Positions 1 through 8,224 of a stretch of DNA of 64,000 bases are shown here, piece after piece. Made by a program: the position numbers and the translations under genes. Under the pieces are notes generated by a model, which did not search any database, was not told the DNA's origin, and saw only the letters and a program-made list of their open reading frames with translations. Position 1 is the first letter of the stretch. Every line of letters starts with the position of its first letter. The stretch is from DASYVD01 sp036000545 (GTDB lineage Bacteria; Actinomycetota; UBA4738; CALAEC01). The stretch spans positions 8,018-72,017 of the forward strand of contig DASYVD010000105.1 in NCBI GenBank assembly GCA_036000545.1. Reading direction: 5' to 3'.

Positions 1-979
1 CCGGGTCGGTGGCGTACTGCTGGAGGAGGTCCGCCGGCACGACGCCGTCGTACACGTAGTCGATCTCGCCTGCCTCCCACTTGTTGAAGTTGACGTCGCT
101 GCTCTCGTTGATCTGAACCTCGACGCCGTCCAGGTAGGCGCTCCGGAGATCGTCGGTATCGGCGTTCCACGACGGGTTCTGCTCCAGCAGCCACGACCGC
201 CCAGGGTCGTAGCCCGCGACGGGCTTCTGCTGCTTGGCTGGAACCGAGAAGTCGAGCTGGTCCGACCCTTCGAACATGTAGGGTCCCGATGCCACCAGGA
301 ACCGCCCGTAGTCCTTGTCGTGGCCCTCTGCCGCTCCCTCCGGGATCGGGGCCATTGCCGGCATGGCCATCCGCAGCGGGAAGTCCCCGGCAGGCTCGGT
401 CAGGGTGATCACCAGGGTCTTGTCGTCCGGCGTCTGGACTCCGGAGATGGAGTCGGCGTCCCCGGCAGCGAACTCCTGGATCCCCTCGATGAGGGAGTCA
501 CCGTTGGAGTTGTCCGTGTAATAGAAGGCATAGCCACCCTCGTGGCACACGGAGCAGGTCTCCCGCTCGATGGCCCGGACGAAGTCCGCCGAAGTGATCT
601 CCACGTCCTCGAAGGGCGGGGCGAACGTCACCCCGTCCTTGATGGTGAACGTGTAGGTCAGGCCGTCATCGGAGACCTCCGGGAGGTCCGTGGCCAGGTC
701 TGGCTGAACCTCGCTGCCGCCCTCGTCCGCGTCGAGCCCGTTGTACTGGAGCAAGGTCCGGAGGAGGCAACAGTTGAAGATCGACCAGGCGAGCTGGGAG
801 TACTCCTTGGCCGGGTCGAAGGCGTTGTCCACGTCCGCCGAGATGCCCATCTTGATGACCCCGCCGGCCTTGATGTCCCCGCCTGGCTGCGGCTGCTCCT
901 CGGCCTCTTGGGCACAGCCCGCCGCCAGGACGGCCAGCACCCCGACCAGGGCCACCAGCCTGAGATATCGTCGAATCAC
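1..979 (-). CDS. Peptide ABC transporter substrate-binding lipoprotein (family 5), C-terminus cut by window edge
   Basis: This is the extracellular solute receptor of an oligopeptide/dipeptide-type ABC importer. Reading leftwards from a GTG at 979 (preceded by a GGGGGA ribosome site), the first 22 residues form a signal peptide ending in a lipobox, VLAAGC, so the protein should be tethered to the outer face of the membrane by Cys22. Downstream text such as TYTFTIKDGVTFAPP and the TSADFVRAIER segment is typical of family 5 binding proteins, which are about 500-600 residues long; only about 326 codons are inside the window. It lies just downstream of an OppC-type permease on the same strand, which supports the call. 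Oddly it carries a CxxCH motif (542-556). Substrate is unknown. Confidence 0.85.
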   Translation of the reverse strand, partial: MIRRYLRLVALVGVLAVLAAGCAQEAEEQPQPGGDIKAGGVIKMGISADVDNAFDPAKEYSQLAWSIFNCCLLRTLLQYNGLDADEGGSEVQPDLATDLPEVSDDGLTYTFTIKDGVTFAPPFEDVEITSADFVRAIERETCSVCHEGGYAFYYTDNSNGDSLIEGIQEFAAGDADSISGVQTPDDKTLVITLTEPAGDFPLRMAMPAMAPIPEGAAEGHDKDYGRFLVASGPYMFEGSDQLDFSVPAKQQKPVAGYDPGRSWLLEQNPSWNADTDDLRSAYLDGVEVQINESSDVNFNKWEAGEIDYVYDGVVPADLLQQYATDP

Positions 980-1115
980 GTCATTCCCCCTCTCTTGGCG
1001 TACCCGTCAGGACCTGTCGCTTCAGCGTCTCCCTCCTTTCTCTTTCTGTCTCTTTCTGCCTCCCGTTCCATCGTTTCCTTCACGTTCTTACGCGCCTTGG
1101 GCAGGGATTCGATCG

Positions 1116-2105
1116 CTACCTGCCCGTCCGGGGATCGAGGGCGTCCCGCAGCCCGTCGCCCACCAGGTTGAACGCCAGCGTGGTCATGAAAAGGAAGAGC
1201 CCTGGGAACAGCATCATCCACCAGGCAACGGTGAAGATCCTTCCCCCCGCGTCGGCCAGCATCGCCCCCCACGAGGGCGTGGTGGAAGGCACCCCCAGGC
1301 CAAGGAACGACAGGGCCGCTTCGAACAGGATGTTGTTCGGGATGATCAGGGTGGTGTAGACGATGATCGGGGCCACCACGTTTGGGAGGATCTCCCGTCT
1401 GACGATTCTCAAATCGCCCGCCCCCACGGCCCTGGCGGACTCGACGAACTCCTTCTCACGGAGGGACAGGACCTGACCTCGAACGATCCTGGCGATGTAC
1501 GGCCAGTTGAAGAGCCCGATCACGAAGCTGACCAGGAAGAGCCCGGGCCGAAGGAGCCCGTACAGGCAACCCCCTTGGCTGGCCCCGCAGGCCCCGACGA
1601 GGCCCACGGCCAGCAGGAGGATCGGCATCGACATCACGACGTCGGTTGTTCGGGACAGGAACGTGTCCACCTTCCCCCTGAAGTAGCCGGCCAGCAGCCC
1701 GACGATCACCCCGATCACCAGCGACATGCCGGTGGCGAAGAACGCCACGATCAGCGACGTCCGGGCGCCGTACATCACCCGGACGAACAGGTCCCGGCCG
1801 GCCCTGTCGGCCCCGAACCAGAAGGTGCCGTTCGGGCCCTTGGGGAGGCCGAAGATGTCTGTCATCTCTCGCAAGAAGACCTGATTCGGCCCGTGGCCGA
1901 CCAGCTTGCCGATGAGCGGGGCGAACAGCGCGGCGAAGAGGATGAGAACGATCAGAACGATACCGGCGAACGCCAGCCGGTCCCTGCGGAAGCGGCGCCA
2001 GAACAACTCCCATGGGCTCCGTCCGACGATCGGCTCTGCGCCGGGGCCGCCCAGGAAGCCGGCTGGCTCACCGCCAACTCTTGCCTCGCTCTGGACTTGA
2101 GCCAC
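1116..2105 (-). CDS. Peptide ABC transporter permease, OppC/DppC type
   Basis: Inner-membrane permease subunit of the peptide importer whose receptor lies just downstream. The 329-residue protein has the N-terminal OppC segment (a helix around residues 45-65), the conserved WFGADRAGRD stretch, and the binding-protein-dependent transport domain with about five further helices. The EAA loop that contacts the ATPase is visible as EFVESARAVGAGDLRIVRREILPN, written here in part as FVESARAVGAG and RREILPN. The C-terminal GDGLRDALDPR is diagnostic for the family. The start is a GTG at 2105 with AGAGGGG upstream; a TACTAT box at 2134-2139 could be its -10 element. The partner OppB permease and ATPases are not in the window. 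Confidence 0.92.
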   Translation of the reverse strand: MAQVQSEARVGGEPAGFLGGPGAEPIVGRSPWELFWRRFRRDRLAFAGIVLIVLILFAALFAPLIGKLVGHGPNQVFLREMTDIFGLPKGPNGTFWFGADRAGRDLFVRVMYGARTSLIVAFFATGMSLVIGVIVGLLAGYFRGKVDTFLSRTTDVVMSMPILLLAVGLVGACGASQGGCLYGLLRPGLFLVSFVIGLFNWPYIARIVRGQVLSLREKEFVESARAVGAGDLRIVRREILPNVVAPIIVYTTLIIPNNILFEAALSFLGLGVPSTTPSWGAMLADAGGRIFTVAWWMMLFPGLFLFMTTLAFNLVGDGLRDALDPRTGR

Positions 2106-2214
2106 TCACATCCCCTCTGCTACCCGGGCAGGGATAGTAGTCGGGCACCCGGGCCCCCGCAACAGCGCCTCTATTCACTGAGTATTACGAGCAATGCGGG
2201 GGGATGGGATTCTC

Positions 2215-2988
2215 TCAGTGCTTCACGATAAGGGCGAACTCCTCGGCATCCAGGCTGGCCCCACCGACCAGCGCGCCGTCGATCTCTGGGTGGGCCATGA
2301 ATTCCCTGATGTTCCCAGCTTTCACGCTGCCCCCGTACTGAACCCGGACGGCCTCGGCCACGTCGGCGGAATAGGCCGTCTCCAGGGTGTCTCGGATGGT
2401 CCGAACGACCTCCCCCGCGTCGGCCGGGTTGCAGGGCCGGCCGGTCCCGATGGCCCAAACGGGTTCGTAGGCGACGACCAGACGGCTGGCGTCTTCGGGG
2501 CCGACCTTCCTCAGGGCCTCGTGGACCTGGCCGACGACCTTCTCCTCGGTCCGGCCGCTCTCCCGCTCCTCCAGGGTCTCTCCGACGCAGAGGATGGGCG
2601 CCATTCCGTGGTCGAACACCGCCCGGGTCTTCCTGGCCACCTGTTCGTCGGTCTCCCCGAAATGCTCCCTCCGCTCGGAGTGGCCCACGATCACGTACGC
2701 CACGTCGAGAGCGGCCAGCATGGACGGGGAGATCGCCCCGGTGAACGCCCCCTTCTCCTCCCAGTGGACGTCCTGAGCCCCCAGCTCGAACGAGAGCCGG
2801 TCGGCCTGGATGAGGGTCTGCACGCTCCGCAACGCCGTGAATGGCGGACAGATCACGACCTCGACCCGGTCGGTGTCCCCGGCGTCCAGGAGGTAGCCGA
2901 GCTTCTGGACGGTCTGGATCGCCTCGAGGTGGGTCTTGTGCATCTTCCAGTTGGCGGCCACGATCGACCGCCGCGTCGCCCCGGCCAT
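2215..2988 (-). CDS. tpiA: Triosephosphate isomerase
   Basis: Interconverts glyceraldehyde 3-phosphate and dihydroxyacetone phosphate in cytosolic glycolysis. The 257-residue protein has the expected TIM-barrel motifs: NWKMHKT with the substrate-binding Lys, IVGHSERREHFGETD with the catalytic His, AYEPVWAIGTG with the catalytic Glu followed by the flexible lid loop, and the phosphate-binding YGGSVK. The ATG at 2988 shares one base with the stop codon of pgk (TAATG), so the two are translationally coupled, and the ribosome site GAGGAGG sits in the last codons of pgk. It is the last gene of gap-pgk-tpiA; the secG gene that often follows in actinobacteria is absent. Confidence 0.97.
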   Translation of the reverse strand: MAGATRRSIVAANWKMHKTHLEAIQTVQKLGYLLDAGDTDRVEVVICPPFTALRSVQTLIQADRLSFELGAQDVHWEEKGAFTGAISPSMLAALDVAYVIVGHSERREHFGETDEQVARKTRAVFDHGMAPILCVGETLEERESGRTEEKVVGQVHEALRKVGPEDASRLVVAYEPVWAIGTGRPCNPADAGEVVRTIRDTLETAYSADVAEAVRVQYGGSVKAGNIREFMAHPEIDGALVGGASLDAEEFALIVKH

Positions 2989-4178
2989 TAGGCCTCCTCC
3001 ATGAGCACGGCCACGCCGGGGAGCTCCTTGCCCTCCAGGAATTCGAGGGAGGCGCCGCCGCCCGTGGAGAGGTGGTCGACCGAGTCCTCGAAGCCGAGGC
3101 GGCGGATCGCCGCCACGCTGTCGCCTCCGCCGACCACGGTGAACGCCTTGGCGCCGGCCACGGCCTGGGCCACGCCTCGGGTCCCCAGAGAGAAGGGCTC
3201 CAGCTCGAACACCCCCATGGGCCCGTTCCAGAAGATCGTCTTGGCGTCGGCCAGCACCCGGGCGAACTCCTCCACCGTCCGGGGGCCGACGTCGAGTCCC
3301 TTGAGACCTTTGGGGATGCGATCGGCGGGAACGGTCTCCTTCCGGGCCGAGACATCCGCCTCGGACGCCACTACGGCGTCCTCGGGGAGCAGTACCGGGA
3401 CCCCCTTCTGCTCGGCCAGCTTCAGGGTCTCTCCGACCTCGTCGAGCCGATCCTCCTCGACCAGGGAGTCCCCCACCTCCCCGCCCTGAGCGGCGATGAA
3501 CGTGAACGCCATGGCTCCCCCCACGAGCAGGGCGTCCACGCGATCGAGAAGAGAACGAACCACTCCGAGCTTGTCCGATATCTTCACCCCTCCCAGGACG
3601 GCCACGAAAGGCTCCTCGGGCTTCTCGAGGAGGCGAGAGAGAACCTCGACCTCCTTCCGCATGAGCAGCCCGGCGGCGCTCGGGAGGCGCTCGGCCACGC
3701 CCACCACGGAGGCGTGGGCGCGGTGGGCGGCCCCAAACGCGTCGTCGACGTAGGCGTCCGCAAGCGACGCGAGGGCGTCGGCGAACGCGGGGTCGTTGGC
3801 CTCCTCCCCGGGGTCGAAGCGGAGGTTCTCCAGGAGGGCCACGTCGCCCTGCCCCAGGGCGGCGCACGCCTGACTCACGGCGTCACCGGTGACCTCATCG
3901 AGCTTTCGGACCGGGAACCGGGCGAGCTCCTCCAATCGTGCCGCCACGGGATCCATGCGCAGGTCCTCCACCGGCTTCCCCTTCGGCCGGCCGAGGTGGC
4001 TGGCGAGCACCAGGGCGGCGCCGCCTTCGATGAGGTTCTCGATGGTCGGCACCGTGGCGGTGATGCGGAGGTCGTCGGTGACCTTCCCGTCCTCGAGCGG
4101 GACGTTGAAGTCGACGCGGACGAAGACCCGGCGCCCGTTCAGGTCACCTAGGTCCTGGATGGTCTGGAGCCGCCTCAC
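2988..4178 (-). CDS. pgk: Phosphoglycerate kinase
   Basis: Transfers the acyl phosphate of 1,3-bisphosphoglycerate to ADP in glycolysis. The 396-residue protein has normal family length, with the N-terminal RVDFNVP and SHLGRPKG substrate-binding motifs, the central VLGGVKISDKLG segment, and the C-terminal nucleotide loop GGGDSVAA followed by STGGGASLEFLEG. The chosen start is a GTG at 4178, four bases after the gap stop codon; there is no clear ribosome site, so translation probably depends on coupling to gap. It overlaps the start of tpiA by one base. Confidence 0.97.
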   Translation of the reverse strand: MRRLQTIQDLGDLNGRRVFVRVDFNVPLEDGKVTDDLRITATVPTIENLIEGGAALVLASHLGRPKGKPVEDLRMDPVAARLEELARFPVRKLDEVTGDAVSQACAALGQGDVALLENLRFDPGEEANDPAFADALASLADAYVDDAFGAAHRAHASVVGVAERLPSAAGLLMRKEVEVLSRLLEKPEEPFVAVLGGVKISDKLGVVRSLLDRVDALLVGGAMAFTFIAAQGGEVGDSLVEEDRLDEVGETLKLAEQKGVPVLLPEDAVVASEADVSARKETVPADRIPKGLKGLDVGPRTVEEFARVLADAKTIFWNGPMGVFELEPFSLGTRGVAQAVAGAKAFTVVGGGDSVAAIRRLGFEDSVDHLSTGGGASLEFLEGKELPGVAVLMEEA

Positions 4179-4182
4179 GCTG

Positions 4183-5190
4183 TTAGAGCTTCGAACCGAC
4201 CAGCTCGACCAGGTCCACCAGCCGGTTCGAATACCCCCACTCGTTGTCGTACCAACCCAGCACCTTCACCAGGTTGCCGATGGCCAAGGTGGACTGGGCG
4301 TCGAAGATGCAGGAGTGGGGATCCCCCACGATGTCCTGGGACACAATGGGGTCCTCGGTGTAGCGGACGAACCCCTTCAGGGGGCCGGCGGCGGCCGCGT
4401 TTCGGAACGCCTCGTTGACCTCGTCCACGGTGACGTCCCGGTCCAGGATGGCCACCAGGTCCGAGATGGAGCCGTCTGGTACCGGCACCCGCATGGCGAT
4501 GCCGTCCATCTTCCCCTTGAGCTCCGGGATGGCCAGCGAGGTGGCCTTCGCCGCGCCCGTGGAGGTGGGGATGATGTTGATGGCCGCGGCCCGAGCCCGC
4601 CGGAGGTCGCTGTGGGGCAGGTCCAGGATCCGCTGGTCGTTCGTGTACGCGTGGATCGTGGTGAGGAAGGCCCGGTCGATCCCGAAGGCGTCCTGGAGGA
4701 CCTTGGCCATCGGCACCACCGAGTTCGTGGTGCAGGAGGCGTTGGAGATGATGTGATGGGTGGCGGGGTCATAGGCGCCGTCGTTCACCCCCAGCACGAT
4801 GGTGACGTCCTCGCCCTTGGCCGGGGCACTGATGATGACCTTCTGGGCTCCCGCGGCGATGTGCTTCTCGGCGCTCTCCCGGTCGGTGAACAGCCCGGTA
4901 GACTCCACCACGACGTCGACGCCCAGCTCTTTCCAGGGGAGATTCGCCGGGTCCTTCTCGGCGAGTACCTTGAACTCGTCGCCGTCAACAGTGATCCCCT
5001 CGCCGGACGCCTTGATCTCGGCGTCCAGGACGCCCAGGACGGAGTCGTACTTCAGGAGATGGGCCAGGGTCCCCGCGTCGGTGATGTCGTTTACCGCGAC
5101 GAAGTCGATGTCCGCGCCCTTCTTCAGGGCGGCCCGGAAAAAGTTCCGGCCGATACGGCCGAATCCGTTGATGCCTACCTTCACGCTCAT
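4183..5190 (-). CDS. gap: Glyceraldehyde-3-phosphate dehydrogenase
   Basis: Oxidises glyceraldehyde 3-phosphate to 1,3-bisphosphoglycerate with NAD. The 335-residue protein starts MSVKVGINGFGRIGR, the canonical Rossmann dinucleotide motif, and has the active-site motif SNASCTTN with the catalytic Cys and the phosphate-binding IIPTSTGAAKA. The C-terminus WYDNEWGYSNRLVDL is also typical. An ATG 36 bases upstream is in frame, but the start at 5190 is preferred because GAGGAGG lies 8 bases before it and the family begins at this point. It is the first gene of gap-pgk-tpiA and follows rapZ by 80 bases. Confidence 0.97.
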   Translation of the reverse strand: MSVKVGINGFGRIGRNFFRAALKKGADIDFVAVNDITDAGTLAHLLKYDSVLGVLDAEIKASGEGITVDGDEFKVLAEKDPANLPWKELGVDVVVESTGLFTDRESAEKHIAAGAQKVIISAPAKGEDVTIVLGVNDGAYDPATHHIISNASCTTNSVVPMAKVLQDAFGIDRAFLTTIHAYTNDQRILDLPHSDLRRARAAAINIIPTSTGAAKATSLAIPELKGKMDGIAMRVPVPDGSISDLVAILDRDVTVDEVNEAFRNAAAAGPLKGFVRYTEDPIVSQDIVGDPHSCIFDAQSTLAIGNLVKVLGWYDNEWGYSNRLVDLVELVGSKL

Positions 5191-5270
5191 GTTGGAAGCC
5201 TCCTCGAGACGGTTCCGGAAATCCATCCTAGTACGCTCGGGATGGACGCTCCGACGGCCCGGATGACCCG

Positions 5271-6224
5271 CTATTCGCGGTGGACGTCGCGGTGCTCGAG
5301 CACCACGGGGAGGCGCCGGTTGCGGAAGTACTCGGCCAGCTCATCGGCGACGACCACCGACCGATGTCGTCCCCCGGTGCAGCCGACCGCCACAGTGAGG
5401 AAGGACTTCCCCTCCGAGATGTACCCGGGAACGACGAAGTCCAGCAGGCGAATGAGGCGCCGCCTGAACTCGCCGAATGATTGCTGCCGCAGGACGTAGT
5501 TCCGGACCCGCTCGTCGGTCCCCGGAAGGGGACGGAGCTCTTCCTCCCAGTGGGGGTTGGGCAGGAATCGAACGTCGAGGACGAGGTCGGCATCCCGGGG
5601 CACGCCGTGCTTGTACGAGAACGAGATCACGGTCACCTGGAGGTCGCCGCGGGGCTCGGCCGAGGCGAAGGTCTCTCGGATGCGGTCCCTCAGCCCGTGT
5701 GGGGTGAGCTCGGTCGTGTCGATCACCAGGTCTGCCTGGGCACGGAGCGAGTCCATGACCAGCCGCTCTTTCCGGATGCCCTCGTCCACCCGGCCGTCCG
5801 GCGCCAGTGGATGGCGCCGCCGGGTGATGCTGAACCGCCGGACCAGCGTGTCGTCCGAGGCTTCCAGGAACACGATCCGGTACGGGACCTGTCCCTCGCG
5901 GAGCTCGTCGAGGCCCTTGTGGAGGTCGTCGAAGAACCGCCCGCCCCGGGCGTCCACCACGATGGCCACCCGGTGGGGGCCGCCGCCGGCGGCCGCAAGA
6001 TCCGCCACCCTTCCCACCAGCGCCGGCGGCATGTTGTCGATCACGAAGTAGTCCAGGTCCTCCAGGCTCTTGGCGGCCTCCGATCGGCCCGCGCCGGACA
6101 GGCCCGTGATGACGATGAACTCAGGTCCGGGAGCCAGCTTGGTACGGCGCCGGTCGCGCGGCCCACGGCGGCGGTCTGCTGAGTTCCGTCGCCGCTCCGG
6201 TGAACGGGCCGGCTGCGCAGTCAT
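5271..6224 (-). CDS. rapZ: RNase adapter protein RapZ (YvcJ family)
   Basis: Nucleotide-binding RNA-related adapter; in gamma-proteobacteria it guides RNase E to small RNAs of glucosamine metabolism, but its role in actinobacteria is less clear. The 317-residue protein has the P-loop GLSGAGRS at residues 41-48, the actinobacterial form in which Arg replaces the usual Lys, then YFVIDNMPPAL, and the C-terminal TVAVGCTGGRHRSV motif. Its first 35 residues are a very basic extension (many Arg), so a shorter start is possible. It follows uvrC by 25 bases. The yvcK and whiA genes that usually come next in actinobacteria are missing. Confidence 0.93.
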   Translation of the reverse strand: MTAQPARSPERRRNSADRRRGPRDRRRTKLAPGPEFIVITGLSGAGRSEAAKSLEDLDYFVIDNMPPALVGRVADLAAAGGGPHRVAIVVDARGGRFFDDLHKGLDELREGQVPYRIVFLEASDDTLVRRFSITRRRHPLAPDGRVDEGIRKERLVMDSLRAQADLVIDTTELTPHGLRDRIRETFASAEPRGDLQVTVISFSYKHGVPRDADLVLDVRFLPNPHWEEELRPLPGTDERVRNYVLRQQSFGEFRRRLIRLLDFVVPGYISEGKSFLTVAVGCTGGRHRSVVVADELAEYFRNRRLPVVLEHRDVHRE

Positions 6225-6249
6225 CCCTGCACGCTCCCGCTCCGCTCCG

Positions 6250-8154
6250 TCATGCGGGTCTGGCCTCCCTCGAAGGGTTCTCGACCCGCATCGGAGAAGC
6301 CTGCGCCGACCGCAACCGGGTCACGATCTGCCGGGCCAGCGCGGGGCCCACCCCCGGGGTCGTGGCTACCTCCTCCTGGGTCGCCGCGGCCAGCCGGGCC
6401 AGGGAACCGAACCGTCGAAGGAGCGCCTTCTTCCGCGAGGGCCCGATCCCCGGCACGTCGTCGAGAGGCGAGGCCAGAGACCGCCGGGCTCGCTTCTTCC
6501 GATGGTACTCGACGGCGAAGCGATGCGCCTCGTCTCGGAGGTGCTGGAGGAGGAACAAGGACTCGGCGCCCCGGGGGAAGACCAGCGGCTGGGGCTGCCC
6601 GGGCAGGTACACCTCCTCGAGCCGCTTGGCCAGCCCGATCGCCGGGATGTCCAGCCCGAGGTCGGAGAGGACCCGGATGGCCACGTTCAGCTGGCCCCGT
6701 CCGCCGTCCACCACGACCAGAGCCGGTGGGTAGGAGAATCGCCTTCGCTTCTCCGCAGGCTCGTCTCGGTCCTTCAGGTACCGGGTGAACCGTCGGTGGA
6801 GCATCTCCTCCATGCTGGCGAAATCGTCCTGTCCGGGGACTCCCTTGATCTCGAACCGTCGGTAACCCGACCGCTTGGGCAGGCCGTCCTCGAACACGAC
6901 CATCGAACCCACCGTTGCGGTGGGGCCGAGGTTCGAGACGTCGAAGGCCTCGATTCGCAGTGGGGGCTCGGCCAGGCCCAGCGTGACGCCGAGCTCGGCC
7001 AGGGCTCGCGAGCGGGCCGCGAAATCCTGTGCTCGCTTCAACTTGTGGCGGATGAAGGCCTCCTTGGCGTTCGTGGTAACCACCTCGAGGAGCCGTCGCT
7101 TGTCGCCCCGGGCAGGGACCGCGATCGACACCCGCCCGTCTCGGCGGGCCGACAGCCACTCCTCCAGCACGTTCCGATCCAGCGGCCACGCGGGTACGAG
7201 CACTCGGGGCGGAACCTCGTCGCGGTCCATGTACAGCTCCCGGACGAAGGACGATACGAGCTGGGACGTGTCGAGGGCCTCCACCTTGTCCACCACCCAG
7301 CCCCGTCGTCCGGTGACCCGTCCCCGGCGCACGAAGAACACCTGGAACGCGGCCTCCAGGTCGTCCTCCGCCAGGCCCACCACGTCGAGGTCCTCCGGGC
7401 GGGGGAAGGCCATCTCCTGCTGCTCGAGCGCCCTGTGGGCGGCCTGGACCCGGTCGCGATATCGGGCGGCGAGCTCGAACTCCTGGCGCTCCGAAGCGGC
7501 GCGCATCTCCCTCTCCAGTTCGCGCAGGACCGGCCGGTGGTTTCCCGCCAGGAAGTCCACCAGGCCGTCGACGATCCGGCGGTACCCCTCGTCGGTCACG
7601 CCGGTCTTCCCCGGCACGCACGGCCCCGCGCACCGGCCGATGTCGTAGTAGAGGCACGGCCGGCGGGCCCGGCGGCGCTGCTCGAAGAACCCATCCGAGC
7701 AGGTCCGGATGGGGAACACGCGGGTCAGCGAGTCGAGGGTCTTGCGGATGGCGTAGGCGTGACCGAATGGTCCGAAGAACCGGACGCCCTTTCGGCGTCG
7801 ACCCCGCATCACGTGAGCTCGGGGCCACCGCTCCCCCACCGTCACGGCCAGGTAGGGATAGGACTTGTCGTCGCGGTACCGGACGTTGAACCGGGGGTGG
7901 TGCTGCTTGATCAGGTTGTATTCGAGCATCAGGGCGTCGACCTCGCCCGATGCCACGATCCACTCGACGGTCTCCGCTTGGGCCATCATGGCCTCGGTTC
8001 GGGGGTGGAGCGGCCCGGACCAGTAGGCCGGGAGGCGCTTCTTGATCGACTTGGCCTTACCGACGTAGATGACCCGTCCCTCGCCATCACGGAAGAAGTA
8101 GGCGCCAGGGGAATCGGGGACCGTGCCGAGGTCGGGGCGTGCCACGAGGCCCAT
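6250..8154 (-). CDS. uvrC: Excinuclease ABC subunit C
   Basis: Makes the two incisions flanking damaged DNA in nucleotide excision repair, acting with UvrB. The 634-residue protein has the N-terminal GIY-YIG nuclease (GAYFF, then IYVGKAKSIKKRL), a UVR domain for UvrB contact around residues 200-235, the RNase-H-like second nuclease with RIEAFDVSNLG, and tandem helix-hairpin-helix motifs at the C-terminus (DDVPGIGPSRKKALL and TTPGVGPALARQI). The ATG at 8154 has TACAAT at 8164-8169 nine bases upstream and GGAG five bases upstream, so transcript start and translation start nearly coincide. uvrA and uvrB are also in the window. Confidence 0.97.
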   Translation of the reverse strand: MGLVARPDLGTVPDSPGAYFFRDGEGRVIYVGKAKSIKKRLPAYWSGPLHPRTEAMMAQAETVEWIVASGEVDALMLEYNLIKQHHPRFNVRYRDDKSYPYLAVTVGERWPRAHVMRGRRRKGVRFFGPFGHAYAIRKTLDSLTRVFPIRTCSDGFFEQRRRARRPCLYYDIGRCAGPCVPGKTGVTDEGYRRIVDGLVDFLAGNHRPVLRELEREMRAASERQEFELAARYRDRVQAAHRALEQQEMAFPRPEDLDVVGLAEDDLEAAFQVFFVRRGRVTGRRGWVVDKVEALDTSQLVSSFVRELYMDRDEVPPRVLVPAWPLDRNVLEEWLSARRDGRVSIAVPARGDKRRLLEVVTTNAKEAFIRHKLKRAQDFAARSRALAELGVTLGLAEPPLRIEAFDVSNLGPTATVGSMVVFEDGLPKRSGYRRFEIKGVPGQDDFASMEEMLHRRFTRYLKDRDEPAEKRRRFSYPPALVVVDGGRGQLNVAIRVLSDLGLDIPAIGLAKRLEEVYLPGQPQPLVFPRGAESLFLLQHLRDEAHRFAVEYHRKKRARRSLASPLDDVPGIGPSRKKALLRRFGSLARLAAATQEEVATTPGVGPALARQIVTRLRSAQASPMRVENPSREARPA

Positions 8155-8224
8155 CGGGACTCCATTGTAGGCCAGCGGGGCAAGGCCGGCCGGTGAACGA
8201 CGGGTTAGGGCGTGGTGAACGACC

